Position numbers and translations under genes: made by a program. From Nitrospirota bacterium (GTDB taxonomy: Bacteria; Nitrospirota; UBA9217), in the NCBI GenBank assembly GCA_013334545.1, contig JAAXXJ010000154.1, positions 1 through 6,960 of the forward strand: a stretch of 6,960 nt of DNA. Reading direction: 5' to 3'. A model generated the notes under the pieces. That model had not been told where the DNA came from. It was given only the letters and a program-made list of their open reading frames with translations, and did no database searches. This document shows positions 1 to 5,483 of this stretch, in pieces. How positions within the stretch are numbered: the first letter of the stretch is position 1; the number at the start of each line of letters is the position of its first letter.

Positions 1-453
1 ATGCCGACGCTCAAGTTCGAAATCAGGGGCTTCGCAGTCAATGAGGCACAGAAGGGCCACGTCCGGCTGACCATAGGAGCGCGCGACCCGGACGGCGTGC
101 CCATCAACGAACCCAAGGAAACGGAAGGCCGGCCGCCTGCAACCGCAACGTCGGTCGAGAGCTGGGCCAACGTCTCGCTGCCGCGCTACGCGGTTCCCGG
201 CAACTACCGGCTGGACATCACCGTTGCGGACCTCGTCGGCAATCGGAAGGTCGCCGCGTCGGCGCCGTTCAAGGTCGAAGGCGCGCCGTTCGAGCCCAGC
301 GCAACGCTCGTCCTCAGAAACGTCCGCCTCACCGAGGGCGAGGACGGCCCGCCGAGGAGCGACTCGAAGTACAGCGCCGGGAGCACCGTCTGGATGTCTC
401 TCGAGTTGGTGGGCTTCCAGGCCGACGCCGACAAGTCGGTTCGCGTGCAGGAG
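1..453 (+). CDS. beta-rich protein of unknown function, partial (3' end lost at a junction)
   Basis: I do not recognise this protein. The first ~150 residues look like genuine coding sequence: they alternate hydrophobic and polar residues as in beta-sandwich domains. There are probably two modules. Residues ~4-93 include a strand pattern around VPGNYRLDITVADLVGN (65-81), and a second module begins near residue 100 and includes AGSTVWMSLELVGF (126-139). No signal peptide or membrane segment is seen. The window opens exactly on an ATG, so whether this is the true start or an internal Met cannot be decided. The frame stays open to a stop at 1014, but beyond about residue 150 it is antisense to a kinase fragment and then out of frame with the nucleotidyltransferase gene. 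That tail is therefore chance GC-rich reading, and the real 3' end of the gene is missing. Function is unknown; a periplasmic or surface beta-domain is only a guess. Confidence 0.5.
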
Positions 454-627
454 CACCTCTTGCTCGAAGCGCTTCTGCCTGGCCTCAAACCTCTTCTCGT
501 CAAACCTCCCCTCTGCGGGGATGGCCTCCTTCACCGCGACGAGGCGCCCGAGGCTATCGACCGCGCGGTAGACATTGCCCTCGCCCCCCTGGCCGATCAG
601 CTGGATGGCGGTGTACTCGCCCGACAT
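445..627 (-). pseudogene. Ser/Thr protein kinase, N-terminal fragment only (antisense)
   Basis: Read on the minus strand from the ATG at 627-625, the first ~58 residues match the start of a eukaryotic-like (Hanks-type) Ser/Thr kinase. The nucleotide-binding glycine loop GQGGEGNVYRAVD (residues 12-24) fits GxGxxGxV. VAVKEA follows at 30-35, with K33 as the subdomain II ATP-anchoring lysine, and then a charged helix-like run ending in RFEQEV (53-58), where the C-helix glutamate would lie. The start is backed by a purine-rich Shine-Dalgarno, GGAGGGGAGGA, at 646-636 (minus strand), 8 nt from the ATG. After about residue 58 the kinase pattern stops: no HRD, DFG or later subdomain follows, although the minus frame has no stop before the window edge. 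It cannot encode an active kinase here. It is either a displaced gene fragment or an assembly artefact; the homology itself is clear. Confidence 0.7.
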
Positions 628-2023
628 CCTCCGATTCCTCCCCTCCGGCGCGTCCCACGCGACCGACGCGTGGATCGCCGCCTCCCGGGCCGGCTACAAG
701 GTCAAGACCGTGGACTTCACCGGTTCCTACTGGAGCGATATCGGCACTCCCGCGAGCTACGCCGCGGCGGTCCTGGACACGCTTCGGATGATCGGGGAGA
801 CCGTCTATTGCTCCTCCTCGGCGCGGGCAGGGGAGATCGAGGTGGACGGCTACGCGGTGATCGAACAGGGCTGTGCGGTACGCGGCGGCAGCAAGCTCCG
901 GAACTGCATCATTATGCCCGGCACGGAGGTCGCCGGCAGCCACGAGAACTGCATCATTGGCCCCGACTACGAGCTTCCGCTCACGGAGATCGAGATGCAG
1001 CCGTCGACCCATAGGGCGATGAAAAAGGACGTCGGCCTCGCCGGCCCCCTCTTCTCCTGGTTCGACGCCCCGGCCGCGGGCAAGGGCAGCATCGCGAAGG
1101 CGGTCCTCATCGGCCTTGGCGGTTCAGACCGCCGCTATTTCCGCGTGCAGAAGGGAACGCTTTCTGCTGTCCTGATGGAGTGCGGGCGCGAAGACCCCGA
1201 TTACGAACGCCATCTCACCTATACGAAGTTCTTCCATGGCCACGGCGTTCCTGTTCCGCGCCTGCTCGGTGCCGACGAGGCGGGCAAGCGTGCGCTTTTC
1301 GAGGACCTCGGCGACCTTTCGCTCCACTCCTGGCTCCGGTTCCCCCATGACGCCGACATCGTTGAAGCCCTCTATCATCGCGTGCTCGAAATCCTCGTCG
1401 TCCTTCATGGCCGGGCATCTGAGCACGTCGACGAGTGTTCGCCGCTTGCATCACGGATGTTCGACTACGACCACCTCCGCTGGGAAACGGCATACTTCCT
1501 CGAGCGGTTCGTCACCGGCCTCAGGAAGGCGCGGGTCGCGGACCGGAAAGCGCTCGACGAGGACTTTCACAACCTCGCGAAGACCGTCAGCTCCTTCCTG
1601 CCGGCGGTCATCCACCGGGACTTCCAGAGCCAGAACATCATGGTGAAAGCCGGCACTCCCCACGTCATCGACTTCCAGGGGGCCCGCATGGCCCCGCCGG
1701 CCTATGACGTCGCATCGATCCTGTGGGACCCCTACCACCGGCTTGACGACACGATGCGTGAACGGCTTGTCTCGTACTATATCGAGGAGATGAAAAGATC
1801 GACGAAGGACTTCGACGCCGACGCATTCATCGACACGCTGCTTCCCTGCCGACTCCAGCGCCACATGCAGGCGCTCGGCGCGTACGGATTCCTCTCTGCG
1901 GTGAATGGCAAGAAATATTTCCTGAAGTACGTCCCCGAGGCCCTCCGGCTGCTGCGGGATGAGACCGCCGCTGCGCAGAACGATTACCCGGCCCTCCATC
2001 AGCTCGTGTCGGGCTTGCGCTGA
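575..2023 (+). CDS. nucleotidyltransferase (C-terminal part) fused to AmgK/APH-like sugar kinase, 5'-truncated
   Basis: The frame opens at the ATG at 575, but residues 1 to ~17 are antisense to the kinase fragment. Family-like sequence starts at 626-650, so this start is not biological. Residues ~30-70, including GSYWSDIGTPASY, match the C-terminal end of NDP-sugar pyrophosphorylases (RmlA/GlmU/MurU type). The N-terminal nucleotide-binding half is absent. Residues ~87-138 resemble short left-handed beta-helix (hexapeptide) turns. From ~175 onward there is a full phosphotransferase domain of the APH/AmgK family: GGSDRRYFRV (~181-190), the catalytic HRDFQSQN motif (H347, D349, N354) and the metal-binding IDFQGAR (D366). 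AmgK and MurU act together in cell-wall sugar recycling, phosphorylating MurNAc/GlcNAc and then forming the UDP-sugar. A similar coupled kinase/nucleotidyl transfer is inferred here, but the sugar is unknown. No typical RBS exists for this frame. The kinase half appears intact to the stop. Confidence 0.75.
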   Translation: MPSPPWPISWMAVYSPDILRFLPSGASHATDAWIAASRAGYKVKTVDFTGSYWSDIGTPASYAAAVLDTLRMIGETVYCSSSARAGEIEVDGYAVIEQGCAVRGGSKLRNCIIMPGTEVAGSHENCIIGPDYELPLTEIEMQPSTHRAMKKDVGLAGPLFSWFDAPAAGKGSIAKAVLIGLGGSDRRYFRVQKGTLSAVLMECGREDPDYERHLTYTKFFHGHGVPVPRLLGADEAGKRALFEDLGDLSLHSWLRFPHDADIVEALYHRVLEILVVLHGRASEHVDECSPLASRMFDYDHLRWETAYFLERFVTGLRKARVADRKALDEDFHNLAKTVSSFLPAVIHRDFQSQNIMVKAGTPHVIDFQGARMAPPAYDVASILWDPYHRLDDTMRERLVSYYIEEMKRSTKDFDADAFIDTLLPCRLQRHMQALGAYGFLSAVNGKKYFLKYVPEALRLLRDETAAAQNDYPALHQLVSGLR

Positions 2024-2059
2024 TCCTCCCAAGCGCCACGAATGACCTTTCCTGCTTCA

Positions 2060-2074
2060 ACGCGGAATCCGCGT
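2060..2074. other. short perfect inverted repeat after the fusion gene
   Basis: ACGCGGA and TCCGCGT flank a single A, giving a compact GC-rich dyad 37 nt past the stop at 2023. It could form a 5-6 bp stem. The following bases are CCTTCC with no T-run, so it is a poor Rho-independent terminator; an operator is equally possible. Confidence 0.3.
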
Positions 2075-2103
2075 CCTTCCAAATTCCCGCAATGAATAGA
2101 AAA

Positions 2104-2134
2104 TTGCATTATATTCTCCTCTGCCTGCTATAAT
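2104..2134 (+). promoter_or_regulatory. sigma70-type extended -10 promoter for hydBGDA
   Basis: A perfect TATAAT at 2129-2134 is preceded by TG-n (TG at 2126-2127), an extended -10. A weak -35-like TTGCAT lies at 2104-2109 with a 19 bp gap, which an extended -10 tolerates. It sits in an AT-rich noncoding stretch, and transcription from about 2141 would give a leader of roughly 57 nt before hydB. No clear FNR-, CRP- or sigma54-type site is seen nearby. Confidence 0.6.
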
Positions 2135-2197
2135 TAACCTAAGTTCACTTTTGGGCTTCATCTATTTCATCTGACTTTTTCATCGTGGTAGCCGACC

Positions 2198-3241
2198 ATG
2201 CTCTTCCGTGTCGCCGAAAAGAACGAGATCAAGACCCTCTACAACATGCTCGCCGAGAAGAACGCGGTTGTCGGACCGGTCCGGACGGGCAAGGACCGGA
2301 ACGGCGCCCCCCTCTACGCCTTCGAGCAGATAGCGGATTTTCCGAAGCTCGACCTTAGCTACACCACTACCCGCCTCCCGGCAAAGCGGTACTTCCTCCC
2401 CTTCCGCGAGGACCTCGCCACCTTCACGATGAGCGGCAGGGAATGGACCAAGCAGATCGACTACAACATCGACCGGCCCTATGTGCTCTTCGGGCTCCAC
2501 TCCTGCGACATCAACGCCCTGAACAAGCTCGACAAGGTGCTGATGGGCCCCGTCTATCCCATGCCCTACTACGCGGCGAAGCGGAAGAACATGTTCATCA
2601 TCGGCATCGACTGCCGGCCCCAGCCCTTCTGTTTCTGCCGCTCCATGGGCGCCGACACCGTGCTCCACGGCTTCGACCTCTTCCTGACGGACATCGGCGA
2701 CAAGTATTTCATCGAGATCCTGTCGGCCGAGGCCTACGAGATCGCCAAGGACCTGAAAACGGAGGCACCGAAGGAATCCGACCACCTGCAGTACATGCGG
2801 ACCGTGGCGGAGAAGAACAAGCAGTTCACCGCGCATGTGGACACCACGGACCTCACCAAGATCCTGGACATGGAGTTCCAGTCCCCGGTCTGGAAGCAGT
2901 GGGGCGACAAGTGCCTGGGTTGCGGCACCTGCGCCAACGTCTGCCCCACCTGCTACTGCTATGGCGTGGAGGAGACCGTGGATGTGGATCTCCAGCACGC
3001 GAAGAAGACCAAATCGCTCTATTCCTGCAACATCGTGGACTTCGCCGAGGTCGCCGGCGGCCACAACTTCCGGCCCGAACGGAGCACCAGGCTCAAGTAC
3101 CGCTACTACCACAAGCACCGTGGGTTCGTCGAGGCCTATGAGGAGTCTCTCTGCGTGGGCTGCGGCCGCTGCGGCGAGGCCTGCCTCGCGGGCATCACCG
3201 TGCCCGAGGTGATCGCAAGCGTCCGGGGAGAGGAGCACTGA
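2198..3241 (+). CDS. hydB: group 3b [NiFe] hydrogenase, Fe-S electron-transfer subunit beta
   Basis: This 347-residue protein matches the beta subunit of NADP-dependent sulfhydrogenases, which passes electrons between the flavin subunit HydG and the small subunit HydD in the cytosol. Two ferredoxin-type [4Fe-4S] motifs lie near the C-terminus: CLGCGTCANVCP (C239, C242, C245, C249) and CVGCGRCGEAC (C319, C322, C325, C329). Further cysteines at C103 (HSCD) and C139, C145, C147 (CRPQPFCFC) could hold a third cluster; this is inferred. There is no signal peptide or membrane helix. The ATG at 2198 is the first possible start, because an in-frame TAG lies at 2189-2191. Its RBS is weak: only a GTGG lies nearby. 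It is the first gene of the operon, downstream of an extended -10 promoter, and ends 1 nt before hydG. In some family members this subunit is credited with S0/polysulfide reduction. Confidence 0.9.
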   Translation: MLFRVAEKNEIKTLYNMLAEKNAVVGPVRTGKDRNGAPLYAFEQIADFPKLDLSYTTTRLPAKRYFLPFREDLATFTMSGREWTKQIDYNIDRPYVLFGLHSCDINALNKLDKVLMGPVYPMPYYAAKRKNMFIIGIDCRPQPFCFCRSMGADTVLHGFDLFLTDIGDKYFIEILSAEAYEIAKDLKTEAPKESDHLQYMRTVAEKNKQFTAHVDTTDLTKILDMEFQSPVWKQWGDKCLGCGTCANVCPTCYCYGVEETVDVDLQHAKKTKSLYSCNIVDFAEVAGGHNFRPERSTRLKYRYYHKHRGFVEAYEESLCVGCGRCGEACLAGITVPEVIASVRGEEH

Positions 3242-3242
3242 T

Positions 3243-4148
3243 ATGGATCACCGTCTCGCGTTCCACGACGTGCACCCCCACTACCACAGGTACCATCGCA
3301 AAGCCGACCTCGATAGCTTCGAGTTCACTTACAAGGCCGAGATCACGAGCGTATACAAGCTCACGGAACAGGAGAACCTGTACCGCATCCGGATACTGGA
3401 CAACGAGGACCGCAGGCACTTCTCCTTCCGCCCCGGTCAGTTCATCATGCTCGAACTTCCGGGCATCGGCGAATCGCCCATCTCCATCTCGTCGTCGCCG
3501 AGCAACCATGAGGACATCGAACTCTGCATCCGAGCCGTGGGAAACCTGACGACCTTCCTGAGCCGGGCCGAGCGCGGCACGCGCGTCGGCATCCGCGGCC
3601 CCTTCGGCACCAACTTCCCCATGGAGCGCATGCACGGCGGGAACATCCTGCTCATCGCAGGCGGGCTGGGCCTCGTCCCGCTGCGATCGCCCATCGCCCA
3701 CGTGCAGGAGCACCGGAGCATGTTCGACAAAGTGGACATCGTGTACGGCACGAAGGACGCCTCCCGCCTGCTCTTCAAGTTCCAGTACGAGATGTGGAAG
3801 AAGGATGACATCGGGCTGCACATCATCCTGGAAAAAGCAGATCCCTCCTGGACCGGGCCGGTGGGATTCACCACCAAGGTTCTGGAGGAGATCGTGAAGG
3901 GCCGGGACGATTCCTACCTCGCCAACACGTATGCCATCGTCTGCGGCCCGCCCGTCATGTTCAAGTCCGTCTGCACCATGCTCTCCGAGCGCGGCGTGCC
4001 CATGCAGAAGATGTTCGTGGACCTGGAGCGGCGGATGCACTGCGGCATGGGCAAGTGCTGCCGCTGCAACGTGGGCTCCACCTACACCTGCCTCAAGGGG
4101 CCGGTGTTCGACTACTGGACCGTCATGAACCTGAAAGAGGCCATCTGA
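3243..4148 (+). CDS. hydG: group 3b [NiFe] hydrogenase, FAD/NAD(P)-binding subunit gamma
   Basis: This 301-residue protein of the ferredoxin-NADP reductase/dihydroorotate dehydrogenase electron-transfer type is the NAD(P)H-reactive subunit of the hydrogenase. Visible parts in order: an FAD-binding barrel with RPGQF (63-67) and ESPISISSSP (77-86); an NAD(P)-binding domain with IAGGLGLVPLRSP (138-150) and CGPPVMF (234-240); and a C-terminal [2Fe-2S] site with C267, C272, C275 and C283 (C-x4-C-x2-C-x7-C). The start at 3243 has an excellent SD, GGGGAGAGGAG (3225-3235), inside the end of hydB with a 1 nt intergenic gap, so the pair is probably translationally coupled. The first 18 residues hold six histidines (3, 8, 11, 13, 15, 18), which I do not recall from typical HydG. 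The stop is followed by a 266 bp repeat-rich spacer rather than hydD directly. Confidence 0.9.
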   Translation: MDHRLAFHDVHPHYHRYHRKADLDSFEFTYKAEITSVYKLTEQENLYRIRILDNEDRRHFSFRPGQFIMLELPGIGESPISISSSPSNHEDIELCIRAVGNLTTFLSRAERGTRVGIRGPFGTNFPMERMHGGNILLIAGGLGLVPLRSPIAHVQEHRSMFDKVDIVYGTKDASRLLFKFQYEMWKKDDIGLHIILEKADPSWTGPVGFTTKVLEEIVKGRDDSYLANTYAIVCGPPVMFKSVCTMLSERGVPMQKMFVDLERRMHCGMGKCCRCNVGSTYTCLKGPVFDYWTVMNLKEAI

Positions 4149-4414
4149 AAGAACCTGAACGATTTATTTGACACTGAGGACACTGTAAGAACCTTAAACA
4201 CGGAAGCGGCGGATAAAAATCATGAAGAAGCAGGATTAGACAGGATCAAGAAGCAGAATTCCCACTGTTAACAGTTTTATCCTCTAATCCTGTCAAAGTT
4301 TCTTTCTTAGTACTTGTTGTATCCGTACTTATCATAGCTGTTCTCAGAGTCTTCAGTGTCAAAGATTAGTTTTTAAATCTGCACTGAAGCCTATAGTCTC
4401 GTATCAGAGGAGCA
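4149..4414. repeat. AT-rich spacer holding a long imperfect inverted repeat (about 4167-4363)
   Basis: No gene fits here. Three sequence blocks on the left recur as reverse complements on the right in mirrored order: TTTGACACTGA (4167-4177) with TCAGTGTCAAA (4353-4363); CGGATA (4210-4215) with TATCCG (4320-4325); CAGGATTAGA (4231-4240) with TCTAATCCTG (4283-4292). The outer blocks extend imperfectly to about 25 bp per arm. Near the centre is a perfect 12 bp palindrome, ACTGTTAACAGT (4264-4275). The layout reads as two diverged copies of one ~97 bp unit, head to head. Words of this kind (cactgaggacactg, acacggataa, caggatta) resemble degenerate intergenic repeats I associate with several anaerobic bacterial genomes. 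In RNA the region could fold into a long hairpin between hydG and hydD. No clear promoter or target duplication is seen. Confidence 0.7.
4406..4412 (+). promoter_or_regulatory. ribosome binding site of hydD
   Basis: AGAGGAG lies just before the ATG at 4415, with 4 nt between the GAGG core and the start. The spacing is short but usable. It lies outside the inverted repeat, so hydD carries its own translation signal and does not depend on coupling to hydG. Confidence 0.6.
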
Positions 4415-5233
4415 ATGATCTTGAATAGCAACCCGACACAGCGGACCTACCTCGGACTGCCTGTTCCCCGTCCGAAGGTCGCCTTCTTCGAGCTCTCCTC
4501 CTGCGAGGGCTGCCAGCTCCAGCTCGTGAACAACGAGGCCACGATGCTCGATTTTCTGTCCCTCGTGGACGTGCGGACCTTCCGCGAGGCCATGACGGAA
4601 AAACATGATGATTACGACATTGCTTTCGTCGAGGGCAGCGTCACCCGCAGCGATGAGATCGAGCGGCTCAAGAAGATCCGCGAGCAGGCAGCCGTGCTCG
4701 TGGCCTTTGGCTCCTGCGCCTGCTTCGGCGGCGTGAACCAGCTGCGGAACCGGTTCCAGGACGCCGCGTGGGTCAGGCGGGAGGTCTACGGATCCCACCC
4801 CATCGAGACGAACGACGCAGCGAGACCGCTCGGGGACTTCGTGAAGGTGGACCTCACGATCTTCGGCTGCCCGGTCAAGAAGGAAGAGGTCGAGAAGATC
4901 GTGACGAACGTGGTGCTCGGGAAGACCGTCGTCCATCCCAAGTACCCCATCTGCATGGAGTGCAAGGCGAACGAGAACACCTGCCTCTTCGACCTGGGCG
5001 AACCCTGTCTGGGCCCGATCACCCGGGGCGGCTGCGATTCGTGGTGCCCGAACAGCCGCTTCGGCTGCTGGGGCTGCCGCGGCCCGGCCGTGGACGCCAA
5101 CGTGGACCAGATGCGGGAGATCATGAAGAAGTACGGTTTCTCCGAGGAGACGATGCTCGACCGGCTGGAGTGCTTCGGGGGATTCGCAGCGCAGGCGGCG
5201 GAAATACGAAAGACCGTGAAGGTAAAAGTGTAA
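4415..5233 (+). CDS. hydD: group 3b [NiFe] hydrogenase small subunit delta
   Basis: This 272-residue small subunit of a cytosolic NiFe hydrogenase wires electrons between HydB and the NiFe site of HydA through [4Fe-4S] clusters. Proximal-cluster ligands are visible: CEGC (C30, C33) in FFELSSCEGCQLQL, GSCACFGG (C101 or C103) and GCP (C152). A cysteine-rich C-terminal part holds C180, C183, C190, C198, C207, C211, C218 and C221, enough for two more [4Fe-4S] clusters. There is no Tat signal, in line with a cytosolic enzyme and unlike the periplasmic group 1 small subunits. The length is normal for group 3b. The start is supported by the AGAGGAG at 4406-4412. The gene is flanked on both sides by repeat-bearing spacers (266 and 250 bp), which is odd for an operon whose genes normally abut. 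Confidence 0.92.
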   Translation: MILNSNPTQRTYLGLPVPRPKVAFFELSSCEGCQLQLVNNEATMLDFLSLVDVRTFREAMTEKHDDYDIAFVEGSVTRSDEIERLKKIREQAAVLVAFGSCACFGGVNQLRNRFQDAAWVRREVYGSHPIETNDAARPLGDFVKVDLTIFGCPVKKEEVEKIVTNVVLGKTVVHPKYPICMECKANENTCLFDLGEPCLGPITRGGCDSWCPNSRFGCWGCRGPAVDANVDQMREIMKKYGFSEETMLDRLECFGGFAAQAAEIRKTVKVKV

Positions 5234-5349
5234 ACACGGATGACCAGAAGTAGGCGCCTCTAGGCGACACGGATAAAGGAAAACACTATCGTCCTTCGCA
5301 TTTGCAGAGATCGAGAAAAAACAGGACGCTGAGGACACTGAAAATACTT
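5234..5349. repeat. spacer repeats related to those upstream of hydD
   Basis: Just after the hydD stop the spacer repeats words from the hydG-hydD spacer: AAACACGGA (5232-5240, also 4196-4204), ACACGGAT twice (5234-5241 and 5267-5274), and CTGAGGACACTG (5329-5340, identical to 4174-4185). The modules occur in a different order here, as in a mosaic of short degenerate units. A TAGGCG word is also doubled (5251-5256, 5261-5266). I see no gene in 5234-5483. Confidence 0.55.
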
Positions 5350-5411
5350 ATGACAGAACCATGAAATGCAGCACTTGGCAGTTCCCTGGGATCTTTCTGT
5401 GTGATCAGTGC

Positions 5412-5436
5412 CGAACGAATTTATCGCGTTCGTTTT
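5412..5436 (+). terminator. weak hairpin with short T-run before hydA
   Basis: CGAACG (5412-5417) and CGTTCG (5427-5432) form a 6 bp stem with a 9 nt loop, followed by TTTT. It lies about 50 nt before hydA and could act as a leaky terminator or attenuator between hydD and hydA. The stem is short and the T-run minimal, so it may be chance. Confidence 0.25.
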
Positions 5437-5474
5437 CCGTTTAGATTCTATCTGGTCAACGTGTAGATGCACAT

Positions 5475-5478
5475 GAGG
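5475..5478 (+). promoter_or_regulatory. ribosome binding site of hydA
   Basis: GAGG lies 5 nt before the ATG at 5484, in the context ATGAGGCTTTC. The nearby ATG at 5474 is in another frame, so 5484 is the supported start. It agrees with the family N-terminus, which reaches the HHLTRVEGH motif at residues 10-18. Confidence 0.5.
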
Positions 5479-5483
5479 CTTTC

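Noticed and set aside
454..1014. Continuation of the first + frame to a stop at 1014
   Set aside because: It is antisense to the kinase fragment up to 627 and then a shifted frame of the nucleotidyltransferase gene; Arg/Gly/Leu-rich without domain features.
2180..3238. Long minus-strand open frame opposite hydB
   Set aside because: A shadow of GC-rich codon use: low-complexity Val/Glu/His/Leu composition, no motif, while the + strand has unmistakable Fe-S motifs.
4314..4335. TTGTTG / TATCAT promoter upstream of hydD
   Set aside because: Only 10 bp separate the boxes, too close for sigma70.
4149..4414. Transposon or MITE with target duplication
   Set aside because: Only a 4 bp GATT flanks both sides (4161-4164, 4364-4367), too short and offset to count; no transposase remnant.
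4391..5338. Long minus-strand open frame opposite hydD
   Set aside because: Same shadow pattern; runs into the repeat spacers and carries no recognisable domain.
5374..5392. sigma54-like TTGGCAG site upstream of hydA
   Set aside because: The required GC of the -12 element is not found at the correct distance.
5421..5447. TTATCG / TAGATT promoter upstream of hydA
   Set aside because: Weak boxes at 15 bp spacing; within chance for AT-rich DNA.
4149..5483. CRISPR array or tRNA in the spacers
   Set aside because: Repeats are short, degenerate and irregularly spaced, and no cloverleaf is visible.
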